Positions 32,852-46,591 are shown, numbered from the stretch's first letter. The stretch: DNA of 64,000 nt from Drechmeria coniospora (GCF_001625195.1 NC_054391.1:496001-560000); one strand, 5' to 3'. Numbers and translations are program-made. Notes: generated by a model from the letters alone, not told the origin.

Positions 32852-35800
32852 TTCAGCATCGGAAATTAACGAAGCGGTATCTGAAACAATAACACCAGCG
32901 CCGTCAGCAGTCATTGTCACTGCAGCCGATCCAGCCGATGGAGGATCAATCACAGGCAGGACTATTACTCCTGCTGCGTTTGAGTTGGCCACGTATACGT
33001 TTGTTGGGCCTGGGAAGGTGTACCCGGCTGGAAGGGTCACTGTTATAGGGATACCAGACGCAGGGGAGCCTGTGCGGCGGGCTGATACCGTAACGGGAGT
33101 GATTGAACATGCCGCAGGCTGATATAAATTTTGATCAAAGAAGAGCGATACCGGGATTGGAGTTTCGATAATAACGGTACCTGGAGTAGTTCCAACCTGG
33201 GGAACAGTTGTGGTGCTGGTGCCCAATCCAGTCCATGGTTGCGTTATAGTTACGGTTCCCACAGGTGTTACAATGATGACAGTACCCGGAGTAGTCCCGA
33301 TTGGCGGAACTGTCGTGGTCGACGTATCGGTACCAGTCCAAGGTTCCGTTGTCGTTACGATACTCTGAGGAGTCTCGATAATAACAGTACCTGGAGTGGT
33401 ACCGACTGGTGGTACAGTTATCGTTGTGGTGAATGTACCAGTCCAAGGCTGGGTTGTGGTTACGATACTCTCAGGAGTCTCAATGATGACAGTTCCGGGA
33501 GTGGTTCCAACTGGTGGTACAGTGATAGTCGTGGTGAATGTACCAGTCCATGGCTGAGTTGTAGTTACCATACTCTCGGGAGTTTCAATAATTACAGTTC
33601 CAGGCGTGGTGCCAACGGGCGGAACCGTGATAGTTGTGGTAAATGTACCAGTCCATGGTTGTGTTGTTGTTACAATACTTTGAGGAGTCTCGATAATAAC
33701 AGTTCCAGGCGTGGTTCCCACAGGCGGTACAGTAATGGTCGTGGTAAATGTACCAGTCCATGGTTGGGTTGTAGTTACGATACTCTGGGGAGTCTCAATG
33801 ATAACAGTTCCAGGTGTGGTACCAACTGGTGGAACGGTAGTAGTTGTGGTAAACGTACCGGTCCAAGGCTGCGTCGTAGTGTCAAAGCTATTCGGCGTCT
33901 CAACAATAACAGTTCCAGGCGTGGTGCCAACAGGCGGCACAGTGATAGTCGTGGTAAATGTACCAGTCCACGGCTGTGTTGTGGTTATGATACTCTGAGG
34001 AGTCTCAATAATTACAGTTCCAGGAGTGGTGCCAACAGGCGGTACAGTGATAGTCGTGGTAAATGTGCCAGTCCATGGCTGGGTCGTGGTCACGATATTC
34101 TCAGGAGTTTCAATAATAACCGTACCAGGCGTAGTTCCAACAGGCGGTACAGTGATAGTAGTGGTGAATGTACCTGTCCATGGCTGGGTCGTAGTTACGA
34201 TACTCTGTGGAGTCTCAATAATAACAGTTCCAGGAGTGGTACCAACCGGTGGCACAGTAATGGTCGTGGTAAAGGTGCCAGTCCAAGGACTTGTTGTTGT
34301 AATATAGCTATCCGAAGTTGCCAAAGTAGTAGGCGTTTCAATTATAATAGTTCCTGGCGTGGTACCAACGGGTGGTATAGTAATGGTTGTAGTTATGGTC
34401 CCGGTCCAAGGTTGCGTTGTAGTGACGAAGCTGTCAGGCGTCTCTACAATGACGGTACCTGGAGTAGTACCAACTGGCGGAATGGTGATGGTGGTAGTGA
34501 AGGTGCCAGTCCAGGGCTGGGTTGTGGTTACAATGTTCTGGGGTGTTTCGATAATAACAGTTCCAGGCGTTGTACCAACCGGGGGGACTGTAATAGTAGT
34601 TGTGAAGGTACCAGTCCATGGTTGCGTTGTAGTTACTATGCTATTTGGTGTCTCAACGATAACTGTACCTGGAGTAGTACCCACTGGCGGAACCGTTAAT
34701 GTTGTAGTGAAAGTACCAGTCCAAGGCTGCGTTGTTGTTATAAAGCTATCTGTGGATACTAAGCTAGTTGGTGTTTCAACAATAATCGTCCCGGGAGTAG
34801 TTCCAACAGGTGGCACAGTTATGGTCGTAGTAAAGCTACCAGTCCATGGCTGGGTTGTACTGACGAAGCTGTTTGGTGTCTCGATAATAATAGTACCCGG
34901 AGTCGTCCCAATAGGAGGAACGGTGATGGTAGTGGTTACAGTTCCAGTCCATGGTTGCGTTGTTGTGACGAAACTATCTGTCATTGCCGCGCTTGTCGGT
35001 GTTTGGATGATAATAGTACCAGGAGTAGTTCCGATTGGTGGAACAGTCACGGTAGTAGTGAAAGTACCAGTCCACGGTTGGGTTGTGCTAACAAAACTTT
35101 CGGGTGTCTCAATAATAACAGTACCTGGGGTGGTCCCAACAGGCGGAATAGTTAGTGTCGTTGTAAAGGTACCAGTCCAAGGTTGCGTTGTAGTTACGAA
35201 ACCACTTGTACTTGCCGGGCTAGTCGGTGTTTCAATGATAACTGTGCCCGGAGTCGTTCCGACAGGCGGAACTGTTATAGTGGTCGTAAACGTTCCAGTC
35301 CACGGTTGTGTTGTTGTTACAAAGCCAGTCATGGTTGCCGGACTCGTCGGTGTTTCAATGATAATCGTGCCCGGAGTAGTTCCGACAGGCGGAACTGTAA
35401 TAGTGGTCGTAAACGTTCCAGTCCATGGTTGCGTTGTTGTTACAAATCCAGTCATAGTTGCAGGGCTCGTCGGAGTTTCAATAATAATTGTGCCAGGAGT
35501 AGTGCCAATCGGTGGAACAGTGACAGTAGTTGTGAAGGTACCAGTCCACGGTTGCGTTGTTGTCATAAAACTACCTGTACCTACCGGACTCGTCGGAGTT
35601 TCAATAATAATCGTGCCGGGAGTAGTCCCGACAGGCGGAACAGTTATAGTTGTCGTAAACGTACCAGTCCACGGCTGTGTTGTGGTTATGAAACTATTCG
35701 TACTTGCCGGACTCGTAGGTGTTTCAATGATAATCGTGCCTGGGGTAGTACCAATGGGCGGAACAGTCACAGTGGTCGTGAAGGTACCAGTCCACGGTTG

Positions 35801-38800
35801 CGTCGTTGTTACGAAACCAGTTGTACTTGCCGAGCTCGTCGGTGTCTCAATAATAATTGTGCCCGGAGTAGTCCCAACAGGCGGAATGGTTATAGTGGTC
35901 GTAAACGTACCAGTCCACGGTTGCGTTGTTGTTACGAACCCAGTCATGGTTGCCGCACTCGTCGGTGTTTCAATGATAATCGTGCCCGGAGTAGTCCCGA
36001 CAGGCGGAACTGTTATAGTGGTCGTAAACGTTCCAGTCCACGGTTGTGTTGTTGTTACAAAGCCAGTCAGAGTTGCCGGACTCGTCGGCGTTTCAATAAT
36101 TATTGTACCTGGTGTAGTGCCAATCGGCGGAATAGTGACAGTGGCTGTGAAGGTACCAGTCCACGGCTGAGTTGTCGTCATGAAACTACCCGTACCCACT
36201 GGAATTGTAGGAGTTTCAACAATAATAGTACCAGGAGTGGTACCAATCGGCGGAACAGTTACAGTAGTTGTAAAGGTACCAGTCCACGGTTGCGTTGTTG
36301 TCATGAAACTACCTGTACTTACCGGACTTGTCGGAGTTTCAATAATAATCGTGCCTGGAGTAGTGCCAATAGGCGGAACTGTAATAGTGGTCGTAAACGT
36401 TCCAGTCCATGGTTGTGTTGTTGTTACAAAGCCAGTCATAGTTGCCGGACTCGTCGGAGTCTCAATAATAATCGTGCCAGGAGTAGTGCCAATCGGTGGA
36501 ATAGTTACAGTAGTTGTGAAGGTACCAGTCCACGGTTGTGTTGTTGTTACGAAGCCAGTCATAGTTGCCGGACTCGTCGGCGTCTCAATAATAATTGTGC
36601 CCGGAGTAGTCCCAACAGGTGGAATAGTTATAGTGGTCGTGAACGTACCAGTCCACGGTTGCGTTGATGTCATGAAGCCAATGGTACTTCCTGGACTCGT
36701 CGGTGTTTCAACAATAACTGTGCCTGGAGTTGTCCCAACAGGCGGAATAGTTATGGTCGTCGTAAACGTACCAGTCCACGGTTGTGTTGTCGTTACGAAA
36801 CCATTGGTACTTGCCGGGCTCGTCGGTGTTTCAACGATAACTGTGCCTGGAGTCGTCCCAATAGGCAGAACTGTTGTAGTTGTCGTAAACGTTCCAGTCC
36901 ACGGTCGCGTTGTTGTTATGAAAGCAGTTGTACTTGGTGGACTCGTCGGTGTTTCGATGATAACTGTACCGGGAGTAGTCCCAACAGGTGGTATAGTTAT
37001 GGTTGTCGTAAACGTACCAGTCCACGGTTGGGTTGTTGTCATGAAACTACCTGTACCTACCGGACTCGTCGGAGTTTCAATAATAATTGTGCCCGGTGTA
37101 GTCCCGATTGGTGGAATGGTGACAGTAGTAGTAATGGTGCCAGTCCAAGGTCGCGTTGTGCTGACGAAGCTGTTTGGTGTTTCTATAATTACAGTGCCTG
37201 GGGTGGTCCCGATAGGGGGGATGGTAACAGTCGTGGTTACTGTTCCAGTCCATGGCTGCGTAGTGGTTACGAAAGAATTTGTCGCAATTGGACTAGTAGG
37301 AGTTTGAATAATAATCGTCCCAGGAGTGGTGCCAACAGGTGGAATAGTTGCGGTTGTAGTAAATGTCCCAGTCCAGGGAATGGTTGTACTGATATATCCA
37401 GTTGGGGATTCCACGATAATTGTGCCCGGAATGGTCCCGGTAGGAGGTACAGTAATGGTCGTCCAAAAGGTGCCTGTCCATGGAACTGTTGTACTGACGT
37501 ATCCTGTTGGCGTTTCCACGATGATTGTACCAGGTATAGTGCCAGTAGGAGGTATGGTAACGGTCGTTAAGTACGTACCGGTCCAGCCGGTAGATGTCAT
37601 TACATAGCCAGTCGGCGTTTCGACGATAATACTACCCGGTATAGTCCCGGTTGGGGGTACAGTAATAGTAGTCCAAAATGTACCAGTCCATGGTATCGTA
37701 GTAGTGACATATCCTGTTGGGGTTTCAACGATAATGGTACCGGGAATTGTCCCGGTTGGAGGGATTGTAATGGTTGTCCAGAAGGTACCGGTCCAACCAG
37801 TAGATGTGGAGACATATCCGGTTGGCGTTTCTACAATAATAGTACCGGGTATAGTCCCGGTGGGAGGTATTGTTACAGTTGTCAAGAACGTACCAGTCCA
37901 ACCAGTCGATGTAAGAACGTACCCAGTCGGCGTTTGCACAATGATAGTTCCAGGTGTAGTCCCAGTTGGGGGTACAGTAACGGTGGTCCAGAACGTACCG
38001 GTCCATGGAATAGTGGTGCTGACATACCCTGTGGGTGTTTCAACAATTATTGTACCTGGTATGGTTCCGGTCGGAGGCACAGTAATTGTAGTCCAAAAGG
38101 TACCAGTCCAACCAGTAGATGTTGAAACGTATCCTGTTGGTGTTTCTACAATGATTGTACCTGGTATAGTTCCTGTCGGGGGAATAGTTACGGTCGTCAA
38201 GTAAGTGCCAGTCCAGCCAGTAGATGTCATAATATAACCAGTGGGCGTCTGAATAACGATACTTCCCGGAATGGTTCCAGTGGGAGGTACGGTAACGGTA
38301 GTCCAAAACGTACCAGTCCATGGTATTGTCGTAGTGACGTATCCTGTTGGTGTCTCGACAATAATGGTGCCAGGAATTGTTCCGGTTGGAGGGATGGTAA
38401 TGGTTGTCCAAAATGTACCAGTCCAACCAGTGGAGGTGGACACATATCCAGTTGGTGTCTCGACAATTATTGTACCTGGTATAGTCCCAGTAGGTGGGAT
38501 TGTTACGGTTGTTAAGAATGTACCTGTCCAACCCGTTGATGTAATGACATATCCGGTCGGCGTTTCAACAATAATACTACCCGGTATAGTCCCGGTTGGG
38601 GGTACAGTAATAGTAGTCCAAAATGTACCAGTCCATGGTATCGTAGTAGTAACATATCCTGTTGGTGTCTCGACGATAATAGTACCGGGATTTGTCCCAG
38701 TTGGAGGAATGGTAATTGTTGTCCAAAATGTACCCGTCCAACCAGTAGAGGTAGACACATATCCGGTTGGCGTTTCCACGATAATAGTACCGGGTATAGT

Positions 38801-41800
38801 TCCGGTGGGTGGTACTGTAACAGTCGTCAAAAAGGTACCTGTCCAACCCGTGGATGTTATGACATATCCAGTCGGCGTTTCGACGATAATACTACCCGGT
38901 ATAGTCCCGGTTGGGGGTACAGTAATAGTGGTCCAAAATGTACCAGTCCATGGTATCGTCGTAGTAACGTATCCTGTCGGTGTTTCGACAATAATAGTCC
39001 CGGGAATTGTCCCGGTTGGAGGGATGGTAATGGTTGTCCAAAATGTACCAGTCCAACCAGTGGAGGTGGACACATATCCAGTTGGTGTCTCGACAATTAT
39101 TGTACCTGGTATAGTCCCAGTAGGTGGGATTGTTACGGTTGTCAGGAACGTACCTGTCCAACCCGTTGAAGTGATGACATATCCGGTCGGCGTTTCAACA
39201 ATAATACTACCCGGTATAGTCCCGGTTGGGGGCACGATAATAGTAGTCCAAAATGTACCAGTCCATGGTATCGTAGTAGTGACATATCCTGTTGGGGTCT
39301 CGACAATAATGGTACCGGGAATTGTCCCGGTTGGAGGGATCGTAATAGTTGTCCAAAATGTACCTGTCCAACCAGTAGACGTAGAGACATATCCGGTTGG
39401 CGTTTCTACAATAATAGTACCGGGTATAGTCCCGGTGGGTGGTATTGTTACAGTTGTCAAGAACGTACCTGTCCAGCCTGTAGATGTGATAACATATCCG
39501 GTCGGCGTTTGTATAATAATACTCCCCGGTGTAGTCCCGGTTGGAGGTACAGTAACAGTTGTCCAGAACGTACCGGTCCACGGTACAGTAGTAGTGACGT
39601 ATCCCGTTGGGGTTTCAACAATAATTGTTCCCGGAATCGTCCCAGTCGGAGGAATAGTAATGGTTGTCCAAAATGTACCAGTCCAACCAGTAGATGTTGA
39701 AACATATCCTGTTGGTGTTTCCACAATAATGGTCCCTGGTATGGTCCCAGTGGGCGGGATTGTTACAGTTGTTAAGAACGTACCTGTCCAGCCTGTGGAT
39801 GTCATGACATATCCAGTTGGCGTTTCGACAATAATACTACCCGGTATAGTCCCGGTAGGAGGTATAGTAACGGTCGTCCAAAATGTACCGGTCCATGGTT
39901 TCGTCGTAGTCACATATCCGGTTGGAGTCTCGACAATGATTGTGCCTGGAATCGTCCCAGTGGGAGGAATGGTAACCGTTGTCCAAAATGTTCCAGTCCA
40001 ACCAGTAGATGTTGAAACGTATCCAGTTGGTGTTTCCACAATAATTGTGCCAGGTATAGTTCCGGTGGGTGGTATCGTAACAGTTGTCAAGAATGTACCT
40101 GTCCATCCGGTGGATGTAATAACATATCCAGTCGGCGTTTGTATGATAATGCTACCTGGTATTGTTCCAGTTGGAGGAACAGTAACGGTAGTCCAAAATG
40201 TACCAGTCCATGGTATCGTTGTCGTGACATATCCTGTTGGGGTCACAACAATAATGGTGCCTGGAATCGTCCCAGTTGGAGGAATAGTAACAGTTGTCCA
40301 GAACGTGCCCGTCCAACCGCTAGATGTTGAGACATATCCTGTGGGTGTTTCTACTATTATTGTACCGGGGATAGTTCCAGTAGGAGGAATTGTCACAGTT
40401 GTCAAGAACGTACCTGTCCAACCAGTAGATGTTGACACGTATCCTGTCGGAGTTTCTACGATAATAGTACCGGGTATAGTTCCAGTGGGTGGTATTGTAA
40501 TAGTTGTTAAGAATGTGCCTGTCCAACCTGTAGATGTGACAACATATCCAGTAGGCGTCTGAATGATAATAGTGCCTGGTGTGGTACCAGTTGGAGGTAC
40601 AGTACGGGTAGTCCAAAATGTACCAGTCCATGGTATCGTAGTAGTAACATATCCTGTTGGTGTCGCAACAATAATGGTGCCTGGAATCGTCCCTGTTGGA
40701 GGAATAGTAATGGTAGTCCAAAAAGTACCAGTCCAACCAGTAGATGTAGAGACATATCCTGTTGGCGTTTCAACGATAATAGTACCGGGTATAGTTCCGG
40801 TGGGAGGTACTGTAACTGTTGTTAAGAAGGTTCCTGTCCAACCCGTAGATGTTGAAACGTATCCTGTTGGGGTTTCTACAATTATGGTACCTGGAATTGT
40901 CCCAGTTGGTGGTATTGTTACAGTTGTCAAGAATGTACCAGTCCAACCGGTAGATGTGACGACATACCCAGTGGGAGTTTGTATGATGATGCTACCTGGT
41001 GTAGTTCCAGTTGGAGGTACAGTACGGGTGGTCCAAAATGTACCAGTCCATGGTATGGTCGTAGTTACGTATCCTGTTGGAGTTTCCACAATAATTGTTC
41101 CTGGAATTGTCCCAGTTGGAGGAATAGTAACAGTTGTCCAAAATGTACCAGTCCAACCAGTAGATGTTGAAACATGTCCTGTTGGGGTTTCCACAATTAT
41201 AGTACCTGGAATTGTCCCAGTGGGCGGTACTGTAACAGTCGTCAAAAAGGTACCGGTCCAACCGGTAGATGTGAGAATATATCCGGTCGGCGTTTGTATG
41301 ATAATACTGCCCGGTGTGGTCCCAGTTGGAGGTACAGTACGGGTGGTCCAAAATGTACCAGTCCATGGTATGGTCGTCGTGACATATCCTGTTGGTGTTA
41401 CAACAATTATGGTGCCTGGAATCGTCCCAGTGGGAGGGATAGTAACCGTTGTCCAGAATGTACCAGTCCAACCGCTAGATGTTGAGACATACCCTGTTGG
41501 TGTCTCTACAATTATGGTCCCAGGTATGGTTCCAGTAGGAGGTACCGTCACAGTTGTTAAGAACGTGCCTGTCCAACCAGTAGAGGTTGAAACATACCCT
41601 GTTGGCGTTTCCACGATGATGGTACCGGGTATAGTTCCGGTAGGTGGTATCGTAACAGTTGTCAAGAATGTACCTGTCCAACCGGTGGATGTAACAACAT
41701 ACCCAGTCGGCGTTTGTATGATAATGCTACCTGGTGTTGTTCCGGTTGGAGGAACAGTAACGGTAGTCCAAAATGTACCAGTCCATGGTATGGTCGTCGT

Positions 41801-44800
41801 GACATATCCTGTTGGGGTTACAACAATAATGGTTCCTGGAATTGTCCCAGTTGGAGGAATAGTAACAGTTGTCCAGAACGTACCTGTCCAACCGCTAGAT
41901 GTTGAGACATATCCTGTGGGTGTTTCTACTATAATAGTACCGGGAATAGTCCCGGTTGGGGGCACTGTCACAGTTGTCAAGAACGTACCGGTCCAACCAG
42001 TGGATGTAACAACATATCCTGTAGGTGTCTGGATGATAATACTACCTGGTGCTGTCCCAGTTGGAGGTACAGTAACAGTTGTCCAAAAAGTGCCAGTCCA
42101 TGGTATGGTCGTAGTGACATATCCTGTTGGTGTTGCAACAATAATAGTTCCTGGAATGGTCCCGGTTGGAGGAATAGTAATGGTTGTCCAAAACGTACCA
42201 GTCCAAGCACTAGATGTTGAAACATATCCTGTTGGTGTCTCTACTATAATGGTACCGGGTATAGTACCCGTTGGTAGAACAGTTTGAGTTGTCAAAACTG
42301 TGCCTGTCCAACCCGTTGATGTAGTTACGAATCCTGTTGGTGTTTCAACAATAATGGTTCCCGGTATAGTGCCACTTGGGGGAACCGTGATAGTCGTCAA
42401 GAATGTGCCGGTCCATCCTGAAGATGCAGTGACATAGCCCGTTGGAGTTTCGACGATAATGGTGCCTGGAATTGTTCCAGTTGGGGGAATAGTAATGGTC
42501 GTCCAGAATGTACCTGTCCATGCGGTAGATGTAGAGACATGTCCCGTCGGCGTCTCTACAATAATAGTACCTGGTATTGTACCACTTGGGGGGATCGTCT
42601 TGGTTGTTAAGAACGTACCAGTCCAACCAGAAGACGCAGTGACATATCCCGTAGGCGTTTGTACAATGATGGTTCCTGGTGTAGTACCACTCGGAGGAAT
42701 AGTCTTGGTTGTCCAGAACGTGCCGGTCCAAGCCTCCGACGTAGTGACGTATCCTGTAGGTGTTTCTATGATAACCGTGCCTGGATTCGTTCCGCTTGGG
42801 GGGACAGTTGTAGTTATCCAGAACGTACCAGTCCAAGGCACTGATGTCGTTACATAGCCCGTGGGAGTTTCCACAATTATGGTGCCTGGTACTGTCCCGC
42901 TTGGCGGTATGGTTTTGGTTGTTAATACCGTGCCTGTCCACCCTCCCGATGTAGATACATATCCCGTTGGTGTTTGAACTATAATAGAACCTGGTATCGT
43001 ACCACTTGGAGGAACAGTGACGGTTGTCAATACTGTTCCGGTCCAGCCTGTTGATGACGTAACGTATCCTGTTGGCGTTTCAACAATAATTGAACCCGGT
43101 ATAGTACCGCTTGGTGGTATAGTCCTCGTCGTAAGGACTGTTCCAGTCCAACCCCCCGATGTAGTTATGTATCCTGTAGGTGTTTCGACAATAATGGTAC
43201 CCGGTATAGTACCGCTTGGCGGTATTGTCCTAGTGGTCCAGAAGGTACCAGTCCAAGGTTCCGACGTAGTTACGTATCCCGTGGGAGTTTCGACAATAAT
43301 AGTGCCGGGATTGGTACCACTTGGAGGGACGGTCCTAGTTGTCCAAAATGTGCCAGTCCAGGACTCTGATGTAGTTACATAACCGGTGGGAGACTCAACG
43401 ATGATTGAACCTGGAATTGTGCCTGTGGGAGGTATGGTTCTAGTTGTCAAAACAGTACCTGTCCAGCCTCCAGAAGTAGTCACATATCCCGTGGGAGATT
43501 CTACGATAATGGTGCCTGGGATCGTTCCACTCGGTGGTATAGTGACTGTTGTCAATACAGTACCTGTCCAACCACCAGAAGTCGTAACAAATCCCGTTGG
43601 CGTTTCAATGATAATTGTTCCCGGTATAGTGCCGCTTGGCGGTATAGTTCTAGTGGTCAAAACGGTCCCGGTCCAACCTCCGGATGTGGTTTGATACCCT
43701 GTAGGCGTTTCGACAATAATTGACCCTGGTATTGTACCACTTGGCGGTATAGTTCGAGTCGTCCAATACGTTCCCGTCCAAGGCTCTGTCGTAGTAACGT
43801 AATTAGTAGGAGTTTGGACGATGATTGTGCCTGGTCTTGTCCCACTTGGGTCAATTGTGGTAGTGGTCCAGAATGTTCCTGTCCAAGATTCTGATGTCGT
43901 CACATATCCTGTAGGTGATTCAACAATAATAGTACCCGGTATCGTACCACTAGGCGGTATAGTCTTCGTTGTGAGAACTGTTCCGGTCCAGCCTCCAGAT
44001 GCAGTTACGTATCCAGTGGGCGTTTCGACGATTATTGATCCCGGTAATGTACCGCTCGGTGGCACAGTTATTGTTGTAAGTACTGTACCTGTCCAACCGC
44101 CTGATGTTGTAACATATCCTGTTGGCGTTTCGACAATGATCGAACCTGGTACAGTACCGCTTGGTGGTATAGTCCTCGTCGTAAGGACTGTTCCTGTCCA
44201 ACCCCCCGATGTAGTGATATATCCTGTAGGTGTTTCGACAATAATAGTACCTGGTATAGTACCGCTTGGCGGTATTGTCCTAGTGGTCCAGAACGTACCA
44301 GTCCAGGGTTCCGATGTAGTCACGTATCCTGTAGGAGTTTCGACAATAATAGTGCCTGGATTGCTACCACTTGGAGGGATTGTCTTGGTTGTCCAAAATG
44401 TACCAGTCCATGATTCTGATGTAGTCACGTATCCAGTGGGCGATTCAACAATAATCGTACCCGGTATCGTTCCACTAGGAGGTATAGTCCTTGTCGTAAG
44501 AATTGTTCCTGTCCAACCTCCAGATGCGGTGACATATCCCGTTGGCGTTTCAACAAGAACAGTACCCGGTATAGTCCCACTTGGAGGTATTGTCCTTGTT
44601 GTTAGAATTGTACCAATCCAACCTCCGGTACTGGTGACATATCCGGTGGGCGTTTCGACAATAATTGTACCTGGCAATGTACCGCTGGGCGGTATGGTTC
44701 TAGTTGTCAATATCGTACCAGTCCAACCTCCCGATACGGTAACATATCCTGTTGGTGTTTCAACAATAATAGTACCCGGAATACTTCCACTAGGCGGTAT

Positions 44801-46591
44801 GGTAATTGTTGTGTCGTAAGTCCCAGTCCAGCCTGATGTTACACTCACGTATCCCGTAGGTGTTTCAACAATAACACTTCCAGGCAACGAATCACTGGGG
44901 AGGACAGTTCTAGTTGTTTCGAACGTGCCGGTCCATGGCTGTGTTGTTGTTACATAGCCCTCGGGAGTCTGGACGAGGATCGTTCCAGCAGCAGTACTAG
45001 TAGGCTGAATAGTTCTTGTTGTGGGAACTGTTCCCGTCCATGCTCCAGTTGAGGTCACATATCCCAATGGTGTCTCGATGATAACTGACCCTGGATTGGT
45101 ACCACTCGCTGTAATAGTCTTTGTCGTCAACAATGTTCCTGTCCATCCCTGGGATGTTGTTACAAATCCTTTAGGCGTTTCGACGATAATTGTACCTGGC
45201 ACTGTACCGCTTGGAGGTATCGTCCTAGTTGTCAACTTTGTACCAGTCCAGCCTCCCGATGCGGTAACATATCCCGTAGGCGTTTCTACAATAATTGTAC
45301 CTGGTGCTGTGCCACTTGGCGGGATCGTTCTAGTTGTCCAAAAAGTGCCCGTCCAAGACTCTGATACAGTTACATATCCTGTAGGGGTTTCAACAACAAT
45401 TATACCTGGCATAGTGCCACTCGGTGGTATAGTCCTTGTTGTTAATGCTGTACCAGTTCCGGCAGCTGTCGACGTGACATATCCAGTTGGCCTTTCAACA
45501 ATTATAGTACCTGGCACAGTACCACTCGGTGGGATAGTTTTTGTCGTCAAAATTGTGCCCGTCCAATCTCCTGATGCAGTAACATATCCCGTGGGCGTTT
45601 CGACAAGAATTGTGCCTGGTACTGTACCGCTTGGAGGTATAGTCCTGGTTGTTAGAACTGTACCAGTCCAACCTCCCGATCTTGTAACATATCCCGTAGG
45701 TGTCTGGACAATAATTGTGCCTGCGACTGTGCCGCTTGGTGGTATCGTTCTAGTTGTCCAAAATGTACCAGTCCAGGCCTCCGATGTCGTGACATAACCT
45801 GTAGGTGTTTCGACGAGAACGGTTCCTGGTACCGTACCGCTGGGTGGAATCGTTCTAGTTGTCCAAAATGTCCCCGTCCAAGACCCCGACGTAGTTACAT
45901 AGCCAGTGGGCGTTTCCACAATAATACTACCTGGCAGAGTACCGCTTGGTGGTATTGTCCTGGTTGTCAGCAACGTACCGGACCAGCCACCTGAAGCAGT
46001 GACGTATCCTGTAGGGGTTTCTACAATAATAGTGCCTGGAACCGTACCGCTCGGAGGTATCGTTCTAGTAGTCAATAACGTACCCGTCCAACCTCCGGAC
46101 GTGGTGACATATCCTGTTGGCGTTTGGATAATGATGTACCCGGGTACAGTACCGGACGGCGGTACAGACCTCGTTGTAACGAACGTCCCCGTCCATGGCT
46201 CAGACGTGGTTATGTAACCGGTGGGAGTCTCTACGATGACGGTCCCAGGTGCTGTGCCGCTTGGTGGCACTGTCCTTGTCGTGGCAACAGTGCCACTCCA
46301 TGCCTGCGATGTGGTTACATATGTTGCAAAAGGTTGAATCGCGCAAGTTGTAAACGTGCTGAAATACTTGATTAGAGTCTAGTTACGGGCATTCCTCTTC
46401 AATTCTGACTTGATTGAGACCTACCGAGAAATAGTATATGTCAGGGTACTACCTGAACAGATGTTTTTCAGAGGCTGGTATTCGACATGAACATGTTTAT
46501 TGTTGCATCCTAGAACTTCCCCAGAGCATCCATTGAAGCATATGCTTACGGCCGCCAGAAACTGTATTAAGATGGACGGCATTGTAACCAT
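32390..46591 (-). CDS. Giant secreted flocculin-like repeat protein 3, ~4711 aa
   Basis: Exon 1 is 46591..46425 and exon 2 is 46358..32390, with a 66-nt intron. ATG 46591 (or ATG 46582) begins a signal peptide (MPSILIQFLAAVSICFNGC); the upstream GTG at 46636 is not needed. Order: Cys module (VEYQPLKNICSGSTL...R|TFTTC); roughly 120 flocculin-like units (T-T-x-x-W-T-G-T ... P-G-T-I-I-V-E-T-P); an Ig-like segment (32852-33157); and a 153-aa C-terminal domain (32390-32851) homologous to that of protein 2. It has no CX3C array, unlike genes 1, 2 and 4. The chain ends NMLYQIPG without a hydrophobic tail, so no GPI anchor is predicted. A structural or adhesive extracellular role is inferred from the repeats. 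Confidence 0.88.
32852..33157 (-). other. Ig-like segment in protein 3
   Basis: About 100 residues with the look of a bacterial-type Ig fold: P-V-T-V-S-A, then G-x-P-A-S-G-I-P-I-T-V-T-L-P, a short loop, N-A-A-G-V-I-V-L-P, and a closing A-A-V-T-M-T-A strand. It lies between the last repeat and the C-terminal domain and is absent from protein 2. The assignment rests on pattern only. Confidence 0.45.
33158..46330 (-). repeat. Coding array of ~120 flocculin-like units (35 or 41 aa)
   Basis: Three zones are visible. From 42300 to 46330 the 105-bp units are diverged (GGWTGT, PPSGT). From about 37400 to 42300 the units form a highly uniform 315-bp trimer (VTTTIPWTGTFW / TSTGWTGTFL / STSTGWTGTFW). 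From 33160 to 37390 units of QPWTGTFTTT with PPVGTTPGT have 35 aa or a 41-aa form carrying a TSPATMTGF-type linker. Confidence 0.9.
46359..46424 (-). other. Intron 1 of giant repeat gene 3 (66 nt)
   Basis: Donor CG|GTAGGT (46425/46424), branch-like CTCTAATC or GTAACTAG, acceptor TTTCAG|C (46359/46358). Phase 2 (CG plus C, Arg), then ACG TTT ACA ACT TGC. Reading through instead ends at TAG two codons past the donor. Confidence 0.82.
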
